Shown piece by piece: positions 44,366 through 52,269 of a DNA stretch of 64,000 nt; the first letter of the stretch is position 1; the number at the start of each line of letters is the position of its first letter. The notes below the pieces were generated by a model. It was not told the origin of the DNA and did no database searches. It saw only the letters and a list, made by a program, of their open reading frames with translations. Both the position numbers and the translations under genes were made by a program. The DNA lies in the NCBI RefSeq assembly GCF_000716605.1, contig NZ_JNXE01000019.1, forward strand, positions 1 to 64,000, written 5' to 3'. The DNA is from Streptomyces sp. NRRL F-525 (lineage in GTDB: Bacteria > Actinomycetota > Actinomycetes > Streptomycetales > Streptomycetaceae).

Positions 44366-45315
44366 ATCGGCACCTCCCGCCGGCGCAGCCAGCTCATCAG
44401 CGGGACCGCCGTGACGATCACCATCAGCGTGACGACGAAGCTCAGCGCGCTCGCCGTACCGAAGAAGCTCTGCCCGTACTGGGTGTAGACGGCGACGTTG
44501 AGCAGGGTCGTGGCGTCGCCCGGGCCGCCCGCGGTCGTGGAGAACACCACGTCGAGCGCGCTGAACGCGCCGACGAGCGAGACGACCACGTTGAAGGTCA
44601 CCGCCGGTGCCAGCAGCGGGAGTTTGACCGACCAGAAGCGTCGGACCGCGCCCGCGCCGTCGAGGGTCGCCGCCTGGAGGAGCTGCTCCGGGATGCGGTT
44701 CAGGCCCGCGATGTAGACGAGGGTGATCAGGCCACTGAGCTTCCACGCGTCGATGGAGGCGACAGCGAGGAGCGCCGTGGTGTCGTGGCCGAGCCAGGCG
44801 TAGTGGAACTCGCCGGGCAGGACGGCCGACAGGAACGCGTTGAGCGGACCGTGCGCGTTGAGTACCGCCGCCCAGATGTAGCCCGCGGCCAGTGGCGAGA
44901 TCAGCACCGGGATGAAAAAGAGCGAGCGGAAAAGGGAGTTGACCCGGTTGGTGCGCTGCAGCGCGGTGGCCAGGGCGAGGCCGATCGTGTTCTGTACGGC
45001 CATGGCGGTGATCGCGTAGACCGCGGTGACCGTGATCGCGTGCTTGAGGATGCCGAGTTGGTTCAGAAGCCTGAAGTTGGTGAGCCCGGTCCAGGTGATC
45101 GTGTCGCTGTAGCCGGTCCACTGCACGAACGCGAAGAAGGCGTTGGCGAGGAACGGCAGCACGAAGAAGACGAGGACGAGGGCGATGGACGGCAGCGCGA
45201 AGGCGTACGGGTGCAGCTTGCGGGGCGTTCGGTTGGCCACCAACTGCCTGTTGCCAGTGGCGGGTTGGTCGACGGGGGTGGCGCTCGTGGGCACGTGCCG
45301 CAGTGAGGACGTCAT
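44362..45315 (-). CDS. Carbohydrate ABC transporter permease (MalF type)
   Basis: A 317-residue CUT1 permease: a cytoplasmic N-terminus of about 35 residues, then six helices. The EAA loop reads EQLLQAATLDGAGAVRRFWS, slightly divergent in having Gln-Ala-Ala. VQWTGYSDTITWTGLTNFR is typical of the first periplasmic loop. It starts 21 bases after the binding protein gene and overlaps the next permease gene. Partner of the MalG-type permease in an importer of unknown sugar. Confidence 0.92.
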   Translation of the reverse strand: MTSSLRHVPTSATPVDQPATGNRQLVANRTPRKLHPYAFALPSIALVLVFFVLPFLANAFFAFVQWTGYSDTITWTGLTNFRLLNQLGILKHAITVTAVYAITAMAVQNTIGLALATALQRTNRVNSLFRSLFFIPVLISPLAAGYIWAAVLNAHGPLNAFLSAVLPGEFHYAWLGHDTTALLAVASIDAWKLSGLITLVYIAGLNRIPEQLLQAATLDGAGAVRRFWSVKLPLLAPAVTFNVVVSLVGAFSALDVVFSTTAGGPGDATTLLNVAVYTQYGQSFFGTASALSFVVTLMVIVTAVPLMSWLRRREVPM

Positions 45316-45336
45316 ACGACGGTCACCGGTCCCGCG

Positions 45337-46662
45337 TCACTGCTTGGCCGCGGCGGCGGCCTGGGTGTAGTAGGTCTGCATCTTGTCGGCCACCTGCTGC
45401 GGTGTCTCCTGCCCGGCGAGGAGCTTCTGGGCCTCGGCGCCGAAGCTGCTGAAGCCCGGCAGGGGCGAGTTGACGGAGAGCGTGGCGCCCTTGTCGTAGG
45501 CCGCCTTGACGTCCTGGAGGAGGCCCTGGAGTTGGGGTGTCGCCGTGCCGGAGAGCGTCGGGATGATCTTCGCCTCCTTGATGTAGTCGGCGTAACCGGC
45601 GCCGGTGATGTAGTCGATGAAGTCGACGGCGGCGCGTTCCGTCTTGGAGTCGCCGGTGCTCGGGACGTAGTACGTACCGAGCGGGCTGGGCGCGTAGTTG
45701 GTGACCGCCTTGGTGGCGGAGACGCCGACGAAGCCGACGGCCGCGTCGACCTTGGCGGTGTCGTTGTCCGCGTCGGAGTTCAACAGGCCGATGGAGTCGG
45801 AGTTGTTGGCGACCATCGCGGCCTTGCCGTTCAGGACCGCCTTGAAGGAGTCCTCCCATTTGGCCGTGTTGGCGTCGGAGTTGAAGCAGCCCGCCTTGCG
45901 GAGGGAGTCGTAGGCCTTCAGTCCGGCGACGAACGGACCGTTCGGGTCGTTGAGTTGGGCCTTCCCTTCGAGGATCGACTTGTCGTAGGCCTGGTCGGTG
46001 TTGGACTCGGCGAGGTAGTCGAAGGCGCTGAGGATCTGCGGGGGCCACTGGGAGCCGCCGGCTTCATAGATCGGCGTGACGCCCGGGGTCTTCGCCTTGA
46101 GGACCTTGCAGTCGGCGGCCAACTCGGCGTAGGTCTGCGGGGGTTGGAGGCCCGCCTTGCTGAAGACCTTCTTGTTGTAGAAGACTCCGTCGACGGAGAG
46201 GGAGCCGACGGTGGCCGCGTAGACCTTGCCGCCGACGGTGCCGGAGACGTCCGCGAGCGTGCCCTCCTTCTTGACGAAGGGCAGGGCGCTGAGGTCGATC
46301 ATGTTCTTGGCGGCGTTGAGGGAGAGCACGTCGACCTGGTTGCCGTGCCATTCCAGGATGTCCGGGCGGGCGCCGGTGGCCCACTTGGTCTGCACGGTGT
46401 TCGGGAAGCTGTCGGCGGGGATGTCGACCAGGTCGATCGTGTTCCCGGACTTCTTCTCGTACGCCTTGTACAGGTCCAACAGGGCTGTCGGGTCGGCGGT
46501 GTTGTGCCAGAGCGTGAGCGTCACTCCGGTCGGGGCCTTGCCCGAGGTGTCGGCCACCTTGCCCGACTGCGCCGAGTCGTCGCCCTTCGCGCAGGCCGAG
46601 GCCGTGAGACCGATGACTAGGGCTCCTGCGAGCAGGCCGTGACGCCGTCTGTAACCGTTCAT
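45337..46662 (-). CDS. Sugar ABC transporter substrate-binding lipoprotein (CUT1)
   Basis: A 441-residue extracellular lipoprotein of the maltose-binding type (SBP family 1). It has an Arg-rich start, hydrophobic segment and lipobox-like LTASAC, then GVTLTLWHNTADPTALLDLY. Aromatic residues around YEAGGSQWPPQILSAFDYL probably line the sugar site. ATG 46662 is eight bases after GGGGAG; GTG 46671 is possible. It opens the leftward transporter operon. The ligand cannot be told from sequence. Confidence 0.92.
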   Translation of the reverse strand: MNGYRRRHGLLAGALVIGLTASACAKGDDSAQSGKVADTSGKAPTGVTLTLWHNTADPTALLDLYKAYEKKSGNTIDLVDIPADSFPNTVQTKWATGARPDILEWHGNQVDVLSLNAAKNMIDLSALPFVKKEGTLADVSGTVGGKVYAATVGSLSVDGVFYNKKVFSKAGLQPPQTYAELAADCKVLKAKTPGVTPIYEAGGSQWPPQILSAFDYLAESNTDQAYDKSILEGKAQLNDPNGPFVAGLKAYDSLRKAGCFNSDANTAKWEDSFKAVLNGKAAMVANNSDSIGLLNSDADNDTAKVDAAVGFVGVSATKAVTNYAPSPLGTYYVPSTGDSKTERAAVDFIDYITGAGYADYIKEAKIIPTLSGTATPQLQGLLQDVKAAYDKGATLSVNSPLPGFSSFGAEAQKLLAGQETPQQVADKMQTYYTQAAAAAKQ

Positions 46663-46811
46663 GCCGTGCACTCCCCTTTCACTGCGGCTCCGAGAGGGGG
46701 GTCACACTGGCACGGGCCGGCTCGGTCCCGTCCATCTCCGGATCGAAGGCTTAGGTTTCAAGGCCCGCACGGACGAACGGAGTTGAGGACGGACGGGACC
46801 GGCGCGGTGAG

Positions 46812-47144
46812 TCAGGCGGGGTCGCCGGCGCTGCGCTGGCTGGTGCCGGATTCGCCGTTGTCGCGCTTCCACTCGACGACCAGTTCGTCCTTGGTGCCGA
46901 AGCGGACCAGATGGCGTCCCACCACGTCTTCGAGCCGGTCGAGGAACTCGGGCTCCGCCTCCACCGCGAGCAGCAGCGCCCCGTCGGTGGCGGTCAGCGA
47001 GCCGGTGCCGTCCTGGAAGACGAGACGGCCCACGCCGGTCTCCTCGTCCCAGCTGGTCTCACTGCGACGGCCCAGGTGGGAGGCGAGTTGTTTGGCGTAG
47101 CGCTGCGGTCGGTCGGTGGCGACGCGGGCTTCGGAACGGGACAT
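46812..47144 (-). CDS. DUF2218 protein
   Basis: A 110-residue soluble protein of the DUF2218 family: RYAKQLASHLGRR, GRLVFQDGTGSLTATDG and LLLAVEAEPEFLDRLEDVV are characteristic. The family is often seen near siderophore or iron genes in actinobacteria, but nothing of that kind adjoins it here. It lies 149 bases upstream of the sugar-binding gene on the same strand and diverges from the operon at 47380. Role unknown. Confidence 0.85.
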   Translation of the reverse strand: MSRSEARVATDRPQRYAKQLASHLGRRSETSWDEETGVGRLVFQDGTGSLTATDGALLLAVEAEPEFLDRLEDVVGRHLVRFGTKDELVVEWKRDNGESGTSQRSAGDPA

Positions 47145-47379
47145 GGACGGCTCCAGGGAGACGGGGTGTGGAACCTCTCGATGGTGCCGGAGAGTCGGCC
47201 CGACCGTGTGGACGCGCCACCCGTCGTGTACCGCAACGTATGGATGCCTTCTGGGGCGTCTTCACTTCCTGGACGCGGGGCCTCCGTTGCCGTCATGTTT
47301 CCCAGGGGCCGGTATCGGTCTGTGCCCGGTGTCTGTCCCGTCTTCGTCACCTCTCCGTCCGCGAACACCAGGAGGACGT

Positions 47380-47961
47380 ATGCGGCTTGGACCGCTCCAG
47401 GAGTTGAACGCGGACCAGGCCGGGTTCCGCGACCGGCTCATCGCCCGACGCGGCGGAGTCCACGGGCCGTTCGAGGTCCTGCTGCGCAGCCCGCTCCTCG
47501 GCGAGCGGACGGAGGCGCTGAGCACGTCCTGCATGCGCGACTCGGCGCTCCCGCCGAGACTGCGCGAACTGACCCTCCTCATCGCGGCCCGTCACTTCGA
47601 CGCGCAGCACTCGTGGAACGCCCATCGCGGCAAGGCAGTCGGGACCGGTCTCGACTCCGCCGCCCTGGACCGGTTGGCGCGCGGTGAGGACCCGCGCTTC
47701 GACCGCGCCGACGAGAGGATCCTGCACCGGTTCGCCGTCCAGGCACTGAGGGTCCACTTCGTCGACGACGACACGTACGCCACCGCGCTCGCGGAGTTCG
47801 GCGAGGCCGCGCTGGTCGACCTGGTGGTCGCGCTCGGTACGTTCGCGACGCTCGCCCTGGTGCTCAACACCTTCGAGGTGGACCTGCAACCCGACCAGGA
47901 ACCGCCGTTCCCGGACGTACGCGGTTTCCAGCACAACGGGCCCACCCAGGAGGAGAGTTGA
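47380..47961 (+). CDS. Carboxymuconolactone-decarboxylase-like protein without CxxC
   Basis: A 193-residue all-helical protein of the AhpD/CMD superfamily. The core reads LRELTLLIAARHFDAQHSWNAH, with the conserved Glu and His but Gln-His-Ser-Trp where AhpD proteins have CxxC, so redox activity is unlikely. ATG 47380 follows AGGAGG. Its stop overlaps the TTG start of the next gene by four bases (TTGA), placing it first in a three-gene coupled operon with two ceramidase-like proteins. Confidence 0.82.
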   Translation: MRLGPLQELNADQAGFRDRLIARRGGVHGPFEVLLRSPLLGERTEALSTSCMRDSALPPRLRELTLLIAARHFDAQHSWNAHRGKAVGTGLDSAALDRLARGEDPRFDRADERILHRFAVQALRVHFVDDDTYATALAEFGEAALVDLVVALGTFATLALVLNTFEVDLQPDQEPPFPDVRGFQHNGPTQEES

Positions 47962-49244
47962 CCTCACCGCGCGAAGAGCCCCTCGACTCCGACGCACCGC
48001 GGCAGGAGCCGGGACGGCTGCGGGCCGGTGTCGTCAGAACCGACATCACGCCCACGGACCTGAGCGGCCTCCACCCGCTCCCCGGCACGTTCTCCGGGGT
48101 GCACGACCCGCTGTTCCTGCGCGCCCTGTACCTGACCGACGGCGAGACCGAAGTCGCCCTGGTCTCCCTGGACTTGATCGAGGCCGGCGACATCACTCCG
48201 GTGCGCGAGCGCGTCGAACGCGAACTCGGCATCCCCACCGACCACATCGTCATCACCGCGACCCACACCCACAACGCCCCCCGGATCGCCGACGTTTCAC
48301 CCGGCGCGCTGGCCCACGCGGGCGGCCCGGAGTCCTTCGCGTACACGGAGGTCGTCTACGACCGGATCGTGGCCGCCCTCCGCGAGGCGAGGTCGTCCGC
48401 GCGCCCGGCCCGATTCGGCGTCGGCACCGGAACCGCCGACGTCAACATCAACCGCGAGGAGTACGTCGACGGCAGGTGGACGCTGGGCCAGAACCCGGCG
48501 GGGCCGTCCGACAAGACGGTGTGGGTGCTCAAGTTCGAGTCCCTGGACGGCGATCCGATCGCCCTCCTCGTCAACTACGCCGTCCACTCGACGGTGGTGC
48601 TCGGCACCGGGGAGGTCAGCGGAGACCTCGCGGGGGCCGCCTGCCGTTACCTGGAGGGGAGTTACGACGGTGACGTGGTCGCCCTGTGGACCGTCGGCGC
48701 GCTCGGCGACCAGGATCCGCGCGTCACCATCGGGGTGCCGTTCGGCGTCGCGCCCACCGAGCGGCAGAAGGGCCGTGCCTACGCTGCGATGGAGGCGCAG
48801 GGTCTCATCGTCGGCGCCGAGGCGTTGCGCGTCGCGGACGGGATCGGCGAGTTGACGCATGCGGTGCGTATCGGTGCGGGGCAGCACACGGTGCCGTGTC
48901 CGGTGAAGGCAGGCCAGGACGTCATGGAGACGATGAAGCAGGAACTCGTCGACTCCGTGCCGCTACGCCTCGCCCTCGTCAAACTCAACGAGGTGGCACT
49001 GGCGGGCGTGTCCGGCGAGGTCGTCACCGACATCTACCGTCGCCTGCGCCACGAATCACCGCTCGCCCGCACCCTGTTGATCTCGATCGCCAACGACCGC
49101 ATCGGCTACCTCCCCGACGACGCCCGCTTCGACCGCCCGGTCCACTCGGTCAACGGCTGCCCGATCGCGCGGGGTTACGCCGAGGACGCCATCGTCGACG
49201 GGGTGGTGGGACTGATCTCCGAGCAGCTGCGGGCGGCACGGTGA
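47958..49244 (+). CDS. Neutral ceramidase-like protein 1
   Basis: A 428-residue protein resembling the N-terminal domain of neutral/alkaline non-lysosomal ceramidases: GVVRTDITPTDLSG at the start, zinc-type ITATHTHNAPR, and VNYAVHSTVVLG with the second His. The active-site motif GDVSPN of ceramidases is replaced by GALGDQDPR, so the catalytic Ser is missing there. There is no signal peptide, unlike secreted ceramidases. It starts at TTG 47958, overlapping the previous stop, and its own stop overlaps the next start (GTGA). It may hydrolyse another amide. Confidence 0.75.
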   Translation: MTSPREEPLDSDAPRQEPGRLRAGVVRTDITPTDLSGLHPLPGTFSGVHDPLFLRALYLTDGETEVALVSLDLIEAGDITPVRERVERELGIPTDHIVITATHTHNAPRIADVSPGALAHAGGPESFAYTEVVYDRIVAALREARSSARPARFGVGTGTADVNINREEYVDGRWTLGQNPAGPSDKTVWVLKFESLDGDPIALLVNYAVHSTVVLGTGEVSGDLAGAACRYLEGSYDGDVVALWTVGALGDQDPRVTIGVPFGVAPTERQKGRAYAAMEAQGLIVGAEALRVADGIGELTHAVRIGAGQHTVPCPVKAGQDVMETMKQELVDSVPLRLALVKLNEVALAGVSGEVVTDIYRRLRHESPLARTLLISIANDRIGYLPDDARFDRPVHSVNGCPIARGYAEDAIVDGVVGLISEQLRAAR

Positions 49245-50512
49245 ACACGCGGCTGCGCGCGGGCGCCGGCCGGGCGCCCGTGGACCTGCCGGCCTCGCTG
49301 TTCCCCGTCGACGGTTTCACCCGGGTCCACGACCCCCTGCACGCACGGGTACTTGTGCTGGAGGACTCCACAACTCGCCTCTGCGTCACGGTCATTGAGC
49401 AGACCTCGATCTTCGACGACCAGATCGCCCGCACGAGGAAGATCCTCCACGAGGTCTGCGCCGTGGACCCGGCACACGCGCTGATCGTGGCGAGCCACAC
49501 CTTCTCCGCCCCACACGTCCACCCGCCCGGGCACGCGCCGCCGGGCGAGGAGGAACGCAACGCCCGCCTGAGCAGCGCCGTGGACGACGCGCTGACACGG
49601 GCCGCGACCGACGCCGTACGAACCCTGCGCCCCGCCCGCACCGGCTTCGGGCTCGGCGCCTGCCGCGTCAACGTCCAGCGGGACGTGCGTACTTCACACG
49701 GCTGGTGGCTCGGCGCCGACGACAGCGGCCCGACGGACGACAGCGTGGGCGTGCTGCGAATAGACGCCGCGGAAGGCGTAAACGACGGCCCGATCGCCGT
49801 GCTGGTGAACCACGCCGTCCAGTCCTCGGTCCTGAACGGCTCGCTCACCCGCTCCGGCGACCGCGAGGTCACCGCCGATCTGGCGGGCGCGACCGCGACC
49901 CGCGTCGAACGGCACTACGGCGCGGACACGGTGGCCCTCTTCCTGGTCGGCGCGGCCGGCGACCAGGCCCCCTACCTCACAGCCGTCCGCACCACGGTCG
50001 ACAAGAACGGCCGCTTCCACCGGTCCGACGCCCAGGAGGCCGGACACACGCTCGTGGACCTGCTCGGCGAACGACTGGCCGCCGAGACCATACGCATCGC
50101 CGACCGCACCCGCACCACCGAACCGACCACGCCGCTAAGGGTGACGCACGACAACGTCGAGGTCCCGGCCCAACTCCCCCCGGCAGGCAGCCTGCACGCG
50201 CTCCGCCCCACGACCCGCTACGCCTTCACACCCGCCGGACTCACCGAGGCCCCAGTTGTCGCGGCCCGCATCGGCGACACCGTACTCGCGGGCCTGCAGG
50301 CCGAGTTGAACGCCCGCACCGGTATCGACCTCAAGGCCGCGTCGCCGTTCCCCGCCACCTGTGTGGTCACCATGGTGAACGGCGCCGCCAAGTACATGGC
50401 GGACGCCGGGAGTTACGACCGGATCACCTACGAGGCGATGAACTCCCGCTACGCGAAGGGCGCGGCGGAGACCGTCACGGCGCGGCTCGTGGAGCTGCTG
50501 CGGGAACTCTGA
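49241..50512 (+). CDS. Neutral ceramidase-like protein 2
   Basis: A 423-residue paralogue of the preceding protein: GAGRAPVDLPASLFPVDG, IVASHTFSAPHVHPPG, LVNHAVQSSVLNG and VGAAGDQAPYLT stand at equivalent places. The second zinc His (AVHST in the first copy) is Gln here and the Ser motif is again missing, so the metal site is changed. No signal peptide. GTG 49241 overlaps the upstream stop by four bases. The pair may form a heteromer of one active and one altered subunit; this is speculation. Confidence 0.72.
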   Translation: MNTRLRAGAGRAPVDLPASLFPVDGFTRVHDPLHARVLVLEDSTTRLCVTVIEQTSIFDDQIARTRKILHEVCAVDPAHALIVASHTFSAPHVHPPGHAPPGEEERNARLSSAVDDALTRAATDAVRTLRPARTGFGLGACRVNVQRDVRTSHGWWLGADDSGPTDDSVGVLRIDAAEGVNDGPIAVLVNHAVQSSVLNGSLTRSGDREVTADLAGATATRVERHYGADTVALFLVGAAGDQAPYLTAVRTTVDKNGRFHRSDAQEAGHTLVDLLGERLAAETIRIADRTRTTEPTTPLRVTHDNVEVPAQLPPAGSLHALRPTTRYAFTPAGLTEAPVVAARIGDTVLAGLQAELNARTGIDLKAASPFPATCVVTMVNGAAKYMADAGSYDRITYEAMNSRYAKGAAETVTARLVELLREL

Positions 50513-50561
50513 CTCCAGAAATGCGCCAAGTCGCGACCGGCGAGGGCAAGTTGGTGTCTCC

Positions 50562-51458
50562 TCACGCCCCGGCACCGCACCTCGTCGCCGTGACCGCCAC
50601 CGTGGCGTAGCGCATGGTGAAGCTGCCGCCCGCCTTGTCGACGGCTGCTCCTACGCCCTCCAGGAGTTCCGCCAGCTTGTCCTGTGGCAGTCGGGTCAGG
50701 AGGCCGATGGTGGGCAGTTGGTCCAGCCAGGAGTCCCGGGTGTAGGTCCGCTCCCAATCGAAGCGCCACTCCTCCGCGTCACCGAACCCGCCGGCCGTAC
50801 GGAACCCGTCGGCGGCCTTGGCGAGCATCGGGGCGTAGGCGTTCCCGGGCGGCCCGGACAGCCACCGCACGTCGACCGGCGCCTCGGGCACGACCCGCTC
50901 GTAGACCTCGGCGAAGGCCTCCGCGATGTCGGGCGGAAGTTGGAAGACGTGCCAGAACGCGGCCAGGCGACCGCCGGGGCGCAGTACCCGGGCGGCCTTT
51001 GCGGCGCCCGCGACCGGGTCGATCCAGTGCCAGGCCTGGGCGGCAACCACCGCGTCGAACTCCCGCCCTGCCGGGTCCCAGGCCTCCAGCGTCGACACGT
51101 CGACCTCGACGCCGAGTCGCCGTGCCACCTCGGCCATCCGCGCGTCGGGCTCCACCCCGAGCACCCGACAGCCCGCGGCCTGGAACTGCCGAGCCGCGAT
51201 GCCGGTCCCGCACCCGGCGTCGAGGAGGTCGGGTCCGGGGCTACCGGTGACGATCCGGTCGATCAGGGCGGCGGGATAAGGGGGCCGGGCGCGCTCGTAA
51301 CGCTCGGCGTCGGTGCCGAAGGACTCCGCGATCTGCCGGGCCTTGTGCGAGTCCCGCACGGCGAGCCGTGGCCCTTCGGACTGCTCCGGCCGCTCGGGAC
51401 GCTCCGACTGTCCTGGTCGTCCGGCCCGTTCGGGCTGTTCAGGAGGGAGAGTGGGCAT
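50562..51458 (-). CDS. Class I SAM-dependent methyltransferase
   Basis: A 298-residue methyltransferase. After a disordered Pro/Glu/Arg-rich N-terminus (about 1-35) comes DLLDAGCGTGIAARQF (SAM loop), VLGVEPDARMAEVA, VVAAQAWHWIDP and LRPGGRLAAFWH, the pattern of Methyltransf_11/25 proteins. ATG 51458 lies within the first of three tandem operators and follows AGGAGGG-like purines less clearly. It diverges from a tetR gene, so the TetR protein probably controls it. Substrate unknown. Confidence 0.88.
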   Translation of the reverse strand: MPTLPPEQPERAGRPGQSERPERPEQSEGPRLAVRDSHKARQIAESFGTDAERYERARPPYPAALIDRIVTGSPGPDLLDAGCGTGIAARQFQAAGCRVLGVEPDARMAEVARRLGVEVDVSTLEAWDPAGREFDAVVAAQAWHWIDPVAGAAKAARVLRPGGRLAAFWHVFQLPPDIAEAFAEVYERVVPEAPVDVRWLSGPPGNAYAPMLAKAADGFRTAGGFGDAEEWRFDWERTYTRDSWLDQLPTIGLLTRLPQDKLAELLEGVGAAVDKAGGSFTMRYATVAVTATRCGAGA

Positions 51459-51512
51459 GCGCCCACCATAGTGGGCAGTCGCCCACTCGTCTACGGTTGG
51501 GCACGCGCCCAC
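51451..51512. promoter_or_regulatory. Three tandem GTGGGC-N4-GCCCAC operators
   Basis: Sixteen-base palindromes at 51451-51466, 51471-51486 and 51497-51512 (the last begins TTGGGC). Centres are 20 and 26 bases apart. They fill the region between the methyltransferase start and tetR, and the first covers the methyltransferase ATG. Confidence 0.8.
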
Positions 51513-51606
51513 TTGTTCATGGCCGGACACCTGCCCGCTTGCCCGGGGCCGGGCATCCGCCTGCTCGTCCGGGGCGGACCTGGGCGCGGAAGGAAGGACG
51601 CACGGT

Positions 51607-52230
51607 ATGCCGACAGGGGTGGCCCTGCGCGATCCGCGTGAGCAGCTGTTCGACGCCGCCGAGCGGGTCCTGCTCCGCGACGGGGCGAACGCGCTGACCA
51701 GTCGGGCGGTGACCACGGAGGCGGGCTGCGCCAAGGGCGTCCTGCACCGGCACTTCACCGACTTCGACGCCTTCCTCGCCGAACTCGTCCTGGACCGTAT
51801 CGCCCGGCTCGACGCCCGGTCCGCCGCCCTGCGCGATGCCGCCGGGACGGGCACGGTCGCCGACAACCTCACCGGCGCGCTCTCGGACCTGTTCGGTTCG
51901 GTCGCGGCGGCGATCGTCGGGCTGGTCATCTCCCGGGACGCGCTGCGTACCCGTCTGCGCACCACCACGCCTGCAGGCGTGCCCCTCCTGACGGAAGCCA
52001 CGGCCATGTTCGCCTCGTACCTCACGGCGGAACGCGACCTCGGCCGCATCACCCCGGACGCGGACATCGACACCCTCGCCCGCACTCTGATCGGCGCCGG
52101 ACACCTGCTGGCCGCCGGGCAGCCGGGCACCGCACCGGAAACCGAGGCCTATCAGCGTGTGGTGAACACGGTCATCACCGGCGTCCTGCACCACGGGGCG
52201 ACGAATACGGCGTCGCGGCCCCCGGAGTGA
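51607..52230 (+). CDS. TetR-family transcriptional regulator
   Basis: A 207-residue regulator. The N-terminal helix-turn-helix reads ALTSRAVTTEAGCAKGVLHRHFTDFDAFLA (two parts: ALTSRAVTTEAG and VLHRHFTDF), the TetR signature. The C-terminal ligand domain has helices but no known motif. ATG 51607 follows GGAAGGA. It probably binds the palindromes at 51451-51512 and represses itself and the divergent methyltransferase gene. Effector unknown. Confidence 0.9.
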   Translation: MPTGVALRDPREQLFDAAERVLLRDGANALTSRAVTTEAGCAKGVLHRHFTDFDAFLAELVLDRIARLDARSAALRDAAGTGTVADNLTGALSDLFGSVAAAIVGLVISRDALRTRLRTTTPAGVPLLTEATAMFASYLTAERDLGRITPDADIDTLARTLIGAGHLLAAGQPGTAPETEAYQRVVNTVITGVLHHGATNTASRPPE

Positions 52231-52243
52231 TCCGGGAGCCGCG
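52214..52243. terminator. Bidirectional terminator between tetR and tannase-family gene
   Basis: A 12-base stem with one mismatch (52214-52225 with 52232-52243) spans the tetR stop codon and lies between convergent genes. Confidence 0.65.
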
Positions 52244-52269
52244 AGTCCTCAACTACCGCCCAGGTGTGG

